DNA from: Undibacterium sp.
GTDB lineage: Bacteria; Pseudomonadota; Gammaproteobacteria; Burkholderiales; Burkholderiaceae_D
Reading direction: 5' to 3'
DNA: 64,000 bases
NCBI RefSeq assembly: GCF_030651495.1
Contig: NZ_JAUSFI010000161.1
Coordinates: forward strand, 1-64,000
Under the pieces are notes generated by a model that was given only the letters and a program-made list of their open reading frames with translations, did no database searches and was not told the origin of the DNA. The position numbers were made by a program, and so were the translations under genes. This document shows, in pieces, positions 33,340 through 41,798 of the stretch (its first letter is position 1; each line of letters opens with the position of its first letter).

Positions 33340-33690
33340 TTAGCTTGGTGAAACTTGGAGTTGATTCTGGATGTCTTTTACACCTTCAATCGATGCCACC
33401 ATTTTAAGAACGCGGGCGCCAGCTTCCGGGCTAGGTATGGCACCCGTCAAAATAACGACACCATGTTTGGTGACGACATTGATTTTCAAAGCGGAGACTT
33501 CCTTATCCGATACCAGAGCGCTCTTCACTTTTGCAGTGATGACTGAATCTTCTATGGCGACCGCCGCTTTTTGCGTCGCAGTTGGCATGTCGGCCTGCGC
33601 TACTGCCGTGTCAGCGGCAAAGGAAGATGCTGCAGCAACAGACAACAGCGCAGCGGCGAAGAATGGAGCGATCAGTTTACGGTTTTGCAT
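33340..33690 (-). CDS. Periplasmic BON-domain protein
   Basis: 116 residues with a signal peptide (MQNRKLIAPFFAAALLSVAAASSFA) and one BON domain (VAIEDSVITAKVKSALVSDKEVSALKINVVTKHGVVILTGAI... to VKDIQNQLQVSPS, about 45-116). BON domains bind phospholipid and are common in OsmY-like stress proteins, which usually have two copies; this has one. It stands alone, with its own terminator. Osmotic or envelope-stress induction is a family expectation only. Confidence 0.88.
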   Translation of the reverse strand: MQNRKLIAPFFAAALLSVAAASSFAADTAVAQADMPTATQKAAVAIEDSVITAKVKSALVSDKEVSALKINVVTKHGVVILTGAIPSPEAGARVLKMVASIEGVKDIQNQLQVSPS

Positions 33691-34174
33691 GGTATATCCT
33701 TTTCAGTTCAGTTTTAAGGCAGCGTCTCACTGGTTTGTGGCGCTACTGTCTTCCCTATCGCACAAGCCGTGCCAGCTCATAGAAAGCTGTTTTTATTCAA
33801 TGACTTAGCGCCTGCTATGCTGATAAAGGCGGGAAATACATCAATTTTTTGGCGATTTGTGTCGGGATATGGCGACATATAAAAAAGATAAAATGATAAG
33901 TTACTGATTTTAAAAGATTTATTTCTGTCGCTGATCAACGACAGCATCACCTTTGCCCTTGAACAGCGTGGTGTTATGGCATATTTTTTTAGCAATCGGG
34001 AGGTTTCGTTGCGGTTGTGGACAGCCAGCGTGAGCAGTTATGTAAGATCAACGCGCCTGATCTCCTGATCTCAATTTTTTATTTCCATCGGGTGACTTCT
34101 TGGCTAAATCCCTGCAATAACGTACTCTTCATCGGCATAACAGTATCAACAACCTTCCACAGAAATAAGTGACG
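33691..34174. other. 484-bp gap with no recognisable gene
   Basis: Leftward promoter DNA of the BON gene and rightward leader of the next gene. Frames within it are short, low-complexity and lack ribosome binding sites. I see no repeat, terminator or RNA signature. Confidence 0.4.
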
Positions 34175-34789
34175 ATGACTTCAATGCCCCGCCTTACCTT
34201 GATCTTGCTATTTTTGCTGGCACCGGCGGTTTTTCCGGCAATGGCGGCGGGCGTTGCGGATCAGACTTTTCCGGCCAAGCTGAGCCGGGACGAACGGCTA
34301 TTGCTGGAACAACTGGTGTGTGGACAAAAGCTGGGCGTGGCGGTGGCAGAAATCGATGCGCGCGCTTTTGACGCGAATGCCGGCAAGGCCAATTACGCCG
34401 ATGTTAAGTGTCGTCCGCATGCACGTCTGAAAGACAAACCGCTTTACTATGTCGCCCAATGCGCGCGCGCCAATAATCAATGGAGTTGCGGACAGTCGGA
34501 ATTAGAAACACGGGTCGCGCTGAAAGACCGCGAGCTGGTCATCCGCCCTGGTGCCGTCGAGCCCAATGTTGCCTACGAAGCGATCCAAAAAATTAGCACC
34601 TATGGCTACTTTCAGGCTAAATCCTTAGATGCTGCGCTGCAATCGACCTGTAATATGGGCATGGGCGACACAGCGGATCTGATCGAAATTTCGTGCAAAC
34701 GCTGGTCGATTACGGTGTCTTTCTGGTGCCCTAAAACACCGGTACCAACAGCATGCCCAAGGGTGATTTATATGAACGAACGCCTATAA
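34175..34789 (+). CDS. Secreted hypothetical protein
   Basis: About 204 residues (ATG 34175; GTG 34169 is possible). The signal peptide is MPRLTLILLFLLAPAVFPAMA. The mature part has several Cys that could pair (QLVCGQ, DVKCRP, AQCARAN, WSCGQ, STCNMG, ISCKRW, FWCPK, ACPR), suggesting a disulfide-bonded periplasmic or secreted domain. I do not recognise the family. It has no close same-strand partner and is convergent with the sheath gene. Confidence 0.7.
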   Translation: MTSMPRLTLILLFLLAPAVFPAMAAGVADQTFPAKLSRDERLLLEQLVCGQKLGVAVAEIDARAFDANAGKANYADVKCRPHARLKDKPLYYVAQCARANNQWSCGQSELETRVALKDRELVIRPGAVEPNVAYEAIQKISTYGYFQAKSLDAALQSTCNMGMGDTADLIEISCKRWSITVSFWCPKTPVPTACPRVIYMNERL

Positions 34790-34883
34790 TCGTGCACCGT
34801 CCGGATGTTATTTACGGAACAGCAAAGATTGAAAAGACATAAAAAATTTGCTAAAAATTCTCTACGCATTCACCAATAATTCA

Positions 34884-36398
34884 CTATGAGGATTTTTGCA
34901 TTTGTTGTTGAAATGTGATTTCAATGAACTCGGCCGGACGGCTCAATGCGACCAGCACGGTAATGCGCATGATACCTTCCAGGATATCCTCCGGAGTCAT
35001 GGTTTCATTGAGCCCGACATAGATACTGAACGCATCTTCCGGTACGGCCCCCGCTAAACCACCGCGCTTCCAAATACCTGTCAGAAAATTGCGCAGCATA
35101 CTTTTGATGGTGACCCAGGTAGTGGCGACATTGGGTTCAAACACGAAAGCCATGCAGGTTAAACGAATCGACTGCTCCAGCATGATCATGGTGCGGCGCA
35201 CGTTGATATAACGCCAGTCGAGACTATTGCCATCCAACGTACGCGCGCCCCACACTAGGGTGCCTTCGCCGCTGAACAGGCGGATTGCATTGATCGATTT
35301 GCCTGTGCTGGAGACGTTTAAATCTTCCTGCTCGTCGTGGGTAATATTCAGCGCTGGCGTGACTACCGCATTGAGACTCACATTGGCGGGCGCTTTCCAG
35401 ACGCCACGTGTGTTATCGACCATGGTATACACCCCTGCCATCGCTGCGGCGGGCGGCAAAAGATTGAGTTTGGTTTGCATCGCATTCAAGATGCTGATGT
35501 AGAGCGGGCTGATGACACACAATGCTTGATGTAATTGCGCAGGATCAGCCTGTGCACTATCGATATTTTCGATGATGGCATTGTAAGAAGTATGCTTTTC
35601 GGCGGAAAGTGCGCTTTGGGCCAGCTCTGCTTTCAAGGCGTTTTTCAATCCGGTGAGATCTGCAAAATTGGACAAGCCCAAGTCGGCTAACTGCACAATA
35701 GAAGTGTTTAGCCAGGGATAGTAAGCGGCGCCAAAATCGAGGCAATTTGTACCGATTTCGTCGCGGAATCGAGTAATGCAATCACCGTCAGTGCCACGGA
35801 TTTTATAGCCGTTGTAGATGTCTAAGAGCGCGACACGATTTTTCATTTGTGCGCCGCAGTGCATCAAGCTGGCCTGCTGCAACGCGATGCAATCTTCTTC
35901 CTTGAGCGACATCGCATCAGGAATGACCAGCATAGTCGGTTCTTGCTCTTTCAAGAGCGCAGCGAATGCGTTTTCGAGTGCTAATTTTTCTATTTGTTGA
36001 TCGTAATCGCCGACCGAAACGAGGTAGCAAGCAGCCCCGCCATTTTCAAAAAACAGCATCATGCTGTAGTACAAGTAGTAGCCTGGGTTTTTGTTTAAAA
36101 GTTGAAACGCTTGTTGGCCAATCGTGAAATCGCTTGCTACGGCGTTTTGAATGGCAGGATCTTCACTGGGAAATCGATCGATGCCGTATTCAGCATGTGG
36201 CGCACCACCAAAGAAATGGATGAATTCAGCCATGCAGGTAATACGCCATGGAATATTCTTGAGTGAACTTCCCTTATTCTCGTGTTTTTCTGTATAGCCG
36301 ATAAACGCGGGCACCGCAGTGGCGACTTCGACGACGCTGTTGGGAAAGGCATTTTTTTCAATAATATAGACACCAGGTGTTTTATTCGCGCCCGTCAT
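34884..36398 (-). CDS. Contractile-tail sheath protein, orphan (phage/eCIS type)
   Basis: 504 residues starting MTGANKTPGVYIIEKNAFPN, the typical N-terminus of tail sheath proteins (PGVYxxE). The middle has IPDAMSLKEEDCIALQQ (a variable surface domain). The conserved core follows in the C-terminal third: SINAIRLFSGEGTLVWGARTLDGNSLDWRYINVRRTMIMLEQSIR, FEPNVATTWVTIKSMLRNFLTGIWKRGGLAGAVPEDAF and RPAEFIEITFQQQMQ. Such proteins polymerise around an inner tube in phages, pyocins and extracellular injection systems. No tube, baseplate, spike, ATPase or collar gene lies within about 30 kb on either side in this window, so it is isolated. Confidence 0.9.
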   Translation of the reverse strand: MTGANKTPGVYIIEKNAFPNSVVEVATAVPAFIGYTEKHENKGSSLKNIPWRITCMAEFIHFFGGAPHAEYGIDRFPSEDPAIQNAVASDFTIGQQAFQLLNKNPGYYLYYSMMLFFENGGAACYLVSVGDYDQQIEKLALENAFAALLKEQEPTMLVIPDAMSLKEEDCIALQQASLMHCGAQMKNRVALLDIYNGYKIRGTDGDCITRFRDEIGTNCLDFGAAYYPWLNTSIVQLADLGLSNFADLTGLKNALKAELAQSALSAEKHTSYNAIIENIDSAQADPAQLHQALCVISPLYISILNAMQTKLNLLPPAAAMAGVYTMVDNTRGVWKAPANVSLNAVVTPALNITHDEQEDLNVSSTGKSINAIRLFSGEGTLVWGARTLDGNSLDWRYINVRRTMIMLEQSIRLTCMAFVFEPNVATTWVTIKSMLRNFLTGIWKRGGLAGAVPEDAFSIYVGLNETMTPEDILEGIMRITVLVALSRPAEFIEITFQQQMQKSS

Positions 36399-36710
36399 AC
36401 TAGTTCCTTCGATAAATTATTGATGAATGCCATTTCATTCGACCGTCAAAAGATGTTCATCCAGCGAAATTCCAGATCCTTTTTTTAACATGACTACGGT
36501 TTGGTAAAATCATGTAAACCGGACCTGCAGACCAATATAGTGCCATGGAGCGTATACGGCGTGCATATCTGATTTGAATTAAATCAAAGGAATTAAAGTG
36601 ATCAAAGCGTTTGAGAAATAAATTTGAAGCTGCTGGCGTTACCAATTTAGTCCGCTGCCAGCGATGGAATTTGTATGCTTAGTGGCTAACTTAATGGCAA
36701 ACTTAATGGC
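36399..36710. other. 312-bp gap upstream of the sheath gene
   Basis: Presumed sheath promoter region. It contains a tandem ACTTAATGGCAA duplication (about 36688-36711). No credible gene was found. Confidence 0.4.
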
Positions 36711-36744
36711 AAAAAAATCGGCGCTGATTGCGCCGATTTTTTTT
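36711..36744 (-). terminator. Intrinsic terminator of the Ala/Lys-rich secreted protein gene
   Basis: AAAAAAATCGGCGC-TGATT-GCGCCGATTTTTTTT: an 8-9-bp stem with A and T runs on the two sides, so it can work in both directions. It lies 16 bp after the small gene's stop. Confidence 0.88.
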
Positions 36745-36759
36745 CATTGTTGCGCTGGC

Positions 36760-37017
36760 TTATTTTGCCGGAGCTGCTTTCACTTCTTCTGCTTTTACTT
36801 CTTTGGCCGCTTTTTTTGCCTTGACACGTTTTACATGTTTTGCTGCTTTTTTCTCACCGGCTGGCGTCATCGCTTTGGCTTCTGCTGCAGGGGCTGCCGG
36901 CGCTGCCTGAGCGGCAACTGCTGGTGTTGCTGGTTTAGCCGGTGTGGCAGGTGTCTGGGCGAACGCTGTACCCATGGCGAAGGTAGCAGCAACGAGAGTG
37001 GCGATCAGCTTGTTCAT
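36760..37017 (-). CDS. Small secreted Ala/Pro/Lys-rich protein
   Basis: 85 residues. The signal peptide MNKLIATLVAATFAMGTAFA is followed by an Ala/Pro stretch (TPATPAKPATPAVAAQAAPAAPA) and a Lys-rich end (KKAAKHVKRVKAKKAAKEVK). Proteins of this make-up are common in Burkholderiales and are usually annotated as hypothetical or acid-shock-like; I cannot give a function. It may bind cell wall or nucleic acid through its charge. A terminator follows directly. Confidence 0.75.
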   Translation of the reverse strand: MNKLIATLVAATFAMGTAFAQTPATPAKPATPAVAAQAAPAAPAAEAKAMTPAGEKKAAKHVKRVKAKKAAKEVKAEEVKAAPAK

Positions 37018-37289
37018 GTTTAATCCTGTTCTTTGGTTGATTTACTTTGCGTAGTCAATCTACGTATGCCAAGAACGCGATGCGATCGATGTGCGTTGAC
37101 ACGCCATGTGCAAAATTTTTTATGCGTGACAAAAGCCAGTGCATTTCCGATCGAGGTTTGCGTAAAATGATGAGGCCGTTTTTGACACAGCCGCCGCTGA
37201 TAAACTCTTTGTCTCTGTGTCGCCAAATTGACTTAGTATTGGTCCCTTGCAGCGGCTTGATTAACCATACAAAAATGAAAGAGGATCAG

Positions 37290-37682
37290 ATGACGATAGC
37301 AAATTGGTGTGTATTGGCAGCGTGTGTATTACCCGTCTTGACCGTGGGCCTGGCCAAAGCCGGTTCGGCCAGGCTGGCGCGCAAGGCGGGCGGGTATGAC
37401 AACAATAATCCGCGCGTATGGGAGCAAGGATTAACCGGTTGGCGACAGCGCGCGAACGCCGCACAGAATAATGGCTTTGAAGCCTTGCCGCTGTTCATTG
37501 CGGCGGTCATTCTGGCGCAACAGTCACACGCTGATCAGGGGCGCATCGACAGCCTGGCACTGGCTTTCATTGCCTTGCGCGTTTTGTATGTGGCGGCGTA
37601 TCTGATGAATCAGGGCACCGTGCGCTCATTGCTCTGGGCTGGCGGCGTCGCTGCCAGCATCGCCATTCTTGTGATGGCTTAA
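37290..37682 (+). CDS. MAPEG-family membrane protein
   Basis: 130 residues from MTIANWCVLAACVLPVLTVG; GAGG lies six bases before the ATG. Four membrane helices and the pattern NNPRVWEQGLTGWRQRANAAQNNGFEALPLFIAAVILAQ plus FIALRVLYVAAYLMNQGTVRSLLW match the bacterial MAPEG family (relatives of microsomal glutathione transferase). The specific reaction is unknown. It lies 87 bp before the LMW-PTP gene in the same direction. Confidence 0.88.
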   Translation: MTIANWCVLAACVLPVLTVGLAKAGSARLARKAGGYDNNNPRVWEQGLTGWRQRANAAQNNGFEALPLFIAAVILAQQSHADQGRIDSLALAFIALRVLYVAAYLMNQGTVRSLLWAGGVAASIAILVMA

Positions 37683-37769
37683 TACGGCTCAACAAGGGGA
37701 GCACAAGACGACGGGGATGGCGTTATTTTCACCCTTGGCGTGACCTTCTGTGGCCCCATTTACTGATGA

Positions 37770-38273
37770 ATGAAAATGAACCCAGCTAAAAAAACTGCCA
37801 TCCTGTTTGTCTGCATGGGTAATATTTGCCGCTCGCCGACTGCCGAGGGCGTGTTTCGCGCGCGTGCGCAGGCGGCGGGTTTGGCTGATGCGCTGCTGAT
37901 CGATTCTGCCGGCACCCACGCGTATCACGTAGGCGAGCCGCCTGATCTACGTTCGCAAGAGTTCGCCGCCAAGCGGGGCATCGATTTATCCAGGCAGCGG
38001 GCACGCAAGGTGATGGCGCATGACTTTGTTGCGTTTGATTTAGTGCTGGCGATGGATAAGGATAACCTGGCCTTGCTGACGGCGGCCTGTCCGCCAGAAT
38101 ATCGTTACAAGCTCGCCCTGTTTATGCAGTATGCCAAACATAGTGCGGCCTCAGAGGTACCCGATCCCTATTTTGGCGGCGGGCGCGGCTTTGATCTGGT
38201 ATTGGATTACATCGCCGACGCTTCAGATGGATTAATTGAGGCGCTTCAACAATTTAACGTGACTGACAACTAA
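37770..38273 (+). CDS. Low-molecular-weight protein-tyrosine phosphatase
   Basis: 167 residues (MKMNPAKKTAILFVCMGNICR). The P-loop CMGNICRSP is the CX5R(S/T) active site near residues 15-22. The general acid Asp lies in EVPDPYFGG near residue 130. This is the housekeeping LMW-PTP group (YfkJ/Etp-like) rather than a capsule-cluster Wzb, since no polysaccharide or tyrosine kinase gene is present. It is 5 bp ahead of a small membrane protein and probably co-transcribed. Confidence 0.93.
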   Translation: MKMNPAKKTAILFVCMGNICRSPTAEGVFRARAQAAGLADALLIDSAGTHAYHVGEPPDLRSQEFAAKRGIDLSRQRARKVMAHDFVAFDLVLAMDKDNLALLTAACPPEYRYKLALFMQYAKHSAASEVPDPYFGGGRGFDLVLDYIADASDGLIEALQQFNVTDN

Positions 38274-38278
38274 CGCAC

Positions 38279-38530
38279 ATGGACGAACAACAGCAATTAC
38301 TCTCTAGCCTGGGTCTGACGATGCCGACCCCGGCCTATATTTTGGGTGCGATCGTGTTCGGCCTGATCGGTTTTGCCGCGTACCGGTATGGTAAAAAAAC
38401 CGACCGTAGTAGGGCTAAATGGACCGGCGTGGCCTTGATGCTTTACCCTTACGTCACCGGCAGCGACACCCGCCTGCTGTATCTGGTCGGCGCAGCTTTA
38501 TGCGCACTGTTGTATTTTTACCGTGATTAG
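38279..38530 (+). CDS. Small two-helix membrane protein
   Basis: 83 residues with two hydrophobic segments (YILGAIVFGLIGFAAYRYG and LLYLVGAALCALLYFYRD) separated by a basic loop (KKTDRSRAKW). A conserved-looking LMLYPYVTGSDTRLL lies between. It follows the phosphatase gene by 5 bp. The family is a conserved hypothetical of beta/gammaproteobacteria; no function is known to me. Confidence 0.75.
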   Translation: MDEQQQLLSSLGLTMPTPAYILGAIVFGLIGFAAYRYGKKTDRSRAKWTGVALMLYPYVTGSDTRLLYLVGAALCALLYFYRD

Positions 38531-38759
38531 TGAGTCATGCCACGCGGATGTTTCAGGTCTGGAAATATCGCGGCGGTAGTGCATCGCTGGCATTTTATTC
38601 GGCAATTCCCTCCTCGGAGATATTAAAAAGACTATTTAAATTGGCATTGCCATTTAATTAATCTATTGGCATTCTTATTCTCCTATCCTACTGTAGAAGA
38701 CGGTTGGCTTGCATTGATGTTGCTGGTCATTTTTTCGATCTTTTTATGAGGAGAATGTC

Positions 38760-39173
38760 ATGACAAATCAAACGCCCCACGCAAAACTACGCGGTTCTGA
38801 GAAGCTGTTGAGCGCATGGAAGAACCGCACCCTGACCGAAGACTCGATACGCGAGATTGCCAAAGCGCTGGATGAGTCGCCGGCCCAGGTGCTGGCAGCC
38901 AGGGTAGTTGGCGGCAGCAATGCTACCGGCGTGCAATTATCGCTGGCCTATGAAGGCGACGACGTGCCTCGTTGCGGTAACGATTTGCTGTTCTGGTTTA
39001 AATGGCACCGCATCCATGGCGGCGAAGTGCGCCCACCCCGTATCATTATCGACGGCACCCCTTTTCCTGATCTGGTGCGGATGGAGTTGAACTTCGGTGA
39101 TGTGACACCGGGCTTGCCAGAAATAATGGATATCGCCGGGCAATTCGGCCGCGGTGCTGGCATCGGCGGTTGA
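38760..39173 (+). CDS. 137-residue partner of a radical SAM enzyme (unrecognised family)
   Basis: MTNQTPHAKLRGSEKLLSAW opens an N-terminal helical region with a TEDSIREIAKALDESPAQVLAARV segment. A middle part is rich in aromatics (NDLLFWFKWHRIHGG). A Pro-rich stretch (RPPRIIIDGTPFPDLV) leads to a glycine-rich end GQFGRGAGIGG. GAGGAG stands nine bases upstream. Its end meets or overlaps the start of a radical SAM gene, so the two are translated together. It may be the enzyme's substrate or a recognition partner. It is longer than most RiPP precursors and has only one Cys. I do not know the family. Confidence 0.75.
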   Translation: MTNQTPHAKLRGSEKLLSAWKNRTLTEDSIREIAKALDESPAQVLAARVVGGSNATGVQLSLAYEGDDVPRCGNDLLFWFKWHRIHGGEVRPPRIIIDGTPFPDLVRMELNFGDVTPGLPEIMDIAGQFGRGAGIGG

Positions 39174-39183
39174 TTTGGCGGCG

Positions 39184-40257
39184 ATGACCTGCAACAGCCC
39201 GACCGGCATTGCGCCGGTGTTGCAGCTGCACCCTACGCGCCGCTGCAATCTTGCCTGTGCGCATTGCTATACCTCGTCCGGGCCGAAGGTGATGGAGCAA
39301 TTGGACTGGCACATGCTGAGCATCTGCCTGCAAGATGCGGCCAGCCTCGGCTATCGCCAGCTGGCGGTATCTGGCGGTGAGCCGCTGCTGTATCCGCATC
39401 TGGATAAATTGCTGGCACAGGCGAGGGCACTGGGCATGCTGACCAGTATCACCACCAACGGCATGCTGCTCACCCCCGCGCGCTGGGCGCAGATCAGCGG
39501 GCTGCTTGAGGTAGTGGCGGTGTCTGTCGACGGTACCGCTGGTGAACATGATGCGATCCGTGGCCAGCATGGCGCGTTTGCCAGGATGCTGGCCAATCTG
39601 GCCTTGATCCGTGCTTCCAACGTACCTTTCGGGCTGATTTTTACGCTGACCCAGCACAATGTCGATAGTCTGGAATTTGTCGTGCAACTGGCGGCACAGC
39701 AGGGCGCGCGTAGCGTGCAGGTACATCCGCTGACCTTGTATGGCCGCGCCGCTGACACCATGGCCGATGCCAGGCCGGATGCGCAGGAACTCTTGGCGGC
39801 GCTGGCCGAAGCCGCCAGACTGGGGCGGCAATTGGGCGTGGCGGTGCAGGTCGATGCCCTGAGTGCGGAGCAACTGCAAAACTATCGCAGCCATCTGGTA
39901 CCGCAGCAGCCGGTCACTCGCCTCACGGCGGTGGCACCGGTGCTGATCGTACAGGCCGATGGCGCGGTGGTGCCGCTCACGCATGACGTCAACCGGCAGC
40001 TATGGCTGGGCTCTTTATACGATGCCTCGTTACCGACGCTGGCGCGGGAGTGGCTGCAAGCCGGACAGGGCGACAGGCTGGCGCATGCCTGCGCACAGAC
40101 CTGGGAGCAATTGAACGCGCCGCTTGAGCTGAACGGGATGGCAGAACCTGCCGAAAGTGCCGCCCTGTACTGGTATGACGAAGTGGCGGCGATGACGCGC
40201 AGCCTGGCTAACGCTCGCCCCATCCGGCCAATACACGTGATGCAAGCCGCCAATTAA
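39184..40257 (+). CDS. Radical SAM enzyme without SPASM cysteines
   Basis: About 357 residues if started at the ATG 39184 (GTG 39154 would overlap the upstream gene by 20 bp). The [4Fe-4S] motif is HPTRRCNLACAHCYTSSG (CX3CX2C), followed by LAVSGGEPLLYPHLDKLL (GGE motif), SITTNGMLL and VSVDGTAGEHDAIRG. These are classic for the PqqE/MoaA-like branch. The C-terminal part has only isolated Cys (AHACAQTW), so the usual SPASM auxiliary clusters are absent. It probably modifies the product of the gene in front. Tight coupling and no other biosynthetic gene point to a two-gene unit. Confidence 0.88.
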   Translation: MTCNSPTGIAPVLQLHPTRRCNLACAHCYTSSGPKVMEQLDWHMLSICLQDAASLGYRQLAVSGGEPLLYPHLDKLLAQARALGMLTSITTNGMLLTPARWAQISGLLEVVAVSVDGTAGEHDAIRGQHGAFARMLANLALIRASNVPFGLIFTLTQHNVDSLEFVVQLAAQQGARSVQVHPLTLYGRAADTMADARPDAQELLAALAEAARLGRQLGVAVQVDALSAEQLQNYRSHLVPQQPVTRLTAVAPVLIVQADGAVVPLTHDVNRQLWLGSLYDASLPTLAREWLQAGQGDRLAHACAQTWEQLNAPLELNGMAEPAESAALYWYDEVAAMTRSLANARPIRPIHVMQAAN

Positions 40258-40289
40258 GTAGCAAATTAGGCAGCAAATTAAGCACCCAG

Positions 40290-40358
40290 CCAGCGCGCAT
40301 ATTCCATGCGCTTCTCCAAGGCATCGGCCCGCAAACCCGCATGGAATATGCGCGCTGG
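40290..40358. repeat. Perfect 21-bp inverted repeat at a convergent junction (repeat family C4)
   Basis: Arms 40290-40310 (CCAGCGCGCATATTCCATG and two more bases) and 40338-40358 are exact complements around a 27-base loop. The right arm is the best copy of the repeat also found near 190, 17117 and 33191. It separates the radical SAM gene from the leftward lpd gene and probably ends transcription from both sides, though no long T run follows. Confidence 0.75.
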
Positions 40359-40385
40359 GGCAGGTGCCATGTCAATTTTTTCTAC

Positions 40386-41795
40386 TCAGATATGCAAGGC
40401 ATGCCCGAGCGCCCGCATGGCCGCTTCCTGCACCGCTTCACCCAGGGTAGGGTGGGCGTGGATGGTGCCGGCGATGTCTTCCAGCGTGGCGCCTAACTCG
40501 ATCGACTGGCCAAACGCGGCACTCAGTTCAGAGACCGCTTTGCCGACCGCCTGCCAGCCGACGATCAGGTGATTGTCGCGCCTGGCCACGACCCGCACAA
40601 AGCCATCATGCGCTTCGAGTGTCATGGCGCGGCCATTCGCCGCAAACGGAAACATGGCCGTGATGCAATCGAGCCCCGCGGCCTGCGCCTCGGCCGACGT
40701 CTGGCCCACCACCACCAGTTCGGGGTCGGTAAAGCAGACGGCCGGAATCGCCGCCGGCATAAAATGGCGGCGCTTGCCGGAGATGATTTCCGCCACCATT
40801 TCGCCCTGCGCCATGGCCCGGTGCGCCAGCATAGGCTCGCCGGTCACATCGCCGATCGCCCAGACATTGCGCATCGAGGTGCGGCACTGGTCGTCGATCT
40901 TGACGGCGCGTCCGTGCATGTCGAGCATCAGGTCTTCCAGGCCGAAACCGCTGGTGCGCGGGCGGCGCCCGACCGCCACCAGCAGCTGGTCGGCCGCCAG
41001 TTCAGACTCGGCGCCGGCGCTACTGCGTATCCGTACCGCATCGCCGGCCGCATTCATGCCCAGCACCGCGCAGCTCAGGTGCACACTGATCCCGAGCTTA
41101 TGTAAGGAGGCACTCACTACCTTGCATAAGTCGTCGTCATAAGCGGGCAAGATGCGCTCTTGCGCCTCGACCACGGCCACTTCGGCGCCCAGCTTGCGAT
41201 ACGCGATACCCAGTTCCAACCCGATATAGCCACCGCCGACCACCACCAGCCGCTGGGGCAATCTGGCCGGTGACAGCGCTTCGGTCGAGCTGATGACGCG
41301 TCCGCCGAAAGGCATGCCGGGCAATTCCACCGCTTGCGAACCGCTCGCCAGCAATAAATGCTCGCAATTGACACGCAGGGTTTCAGTCCCTTCCAGCATC
41401 ACGGCGACGCTCTTGCCGTCGATGATGCGGGCCCAGCCATGGATCACCTTGACACCGTTTCTCTTGAGTAAGGCCGCGACTCCGCCGGTCAGGCGCGCCA
41501 CGATGCTGTCTTTCCAGCGCACGGTTTGCGCCAGATTGATGCTGGGGCTTTGCACGCCGATGCCGAGTGGTGAGCCGTAGGAGTAATGCACGGTTTTTTC
41601 GAATTCTTCGGCGGCATGGATCAAGGCCTTGGACGGAATGCAGCCGATGTTCAGGCAGGTGCCGCCGAGTTGTTCGCCCTCGATCAGGGTGGTGGCGATG
41701 CCTAGCTGGGCGGCGCGGATGGCGGCAATATAGCCGCCGGGGCCGCCGCCGATAATCAATAAAGTGGTGGTTTGGGTGGTTGCGTAGGCGTTCAC
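40386..41795 (-). CDS. lpdV: Dihydrolipoyl dehydrogenase of the branched-chain complex (E3)
   Basis: 469 residues. FAD site [21 protein letters not shown], redox disulfide [18 protein letters not shown] site [20 protein letters not shown], second FAD segment [17 protein letters not shown], and the C-terminal [14 protein letters not shown] with the His-Glu pair that protonates the thiol. It reoxidises dihydrolipoamide for the E2 encoded 3 bp upstream. Being last in the bkd operon identifies it as the Lpd-Val type, though the protein alone would not. Confidence 0.95.
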   Translation of the reverse strand: MNAYATTQTTTLLIIGGGPGGYIAAIRAAQLGIATTLIEGEQLGGTCLNIGCIPSKALIHAAEEFEKTVHYSYGSPLGIGVQSPSINLAQTVRWKDSIVARLTGGVAALLKRNGVKVIHGWARIIDGKSVAVMLEGTETLRVNCEHLLLASGSQAVELPGMPFGGRVISSTEALSPARLPQRLVVVGGGYIGLELGIAYRKLGAEVAVVEAQERILPAYDDDLCKVVSASLHKLGISVHLSCAVLGMNAAGDAVRIRSSAGAESELAADQLLVAVGRRPRTSGFGLEDLMLDMHGRAVKIDDQCRTSMRNVWAIGDVTGEPMLAHRAMAQGEMVAEIISGKRRHFMPAAIPAVCFTDPELVVVGQTSAEAQAAGLDCITAMFPFAANGRAMTLEAHDGFVRVVARRDNHLIVGWQAVGKAVSELSAAFGQSIELGATLEDIAGTIHAHPTLGEAVQEAAMRALGHALHI

Positions 41796-41798
41796 TGT

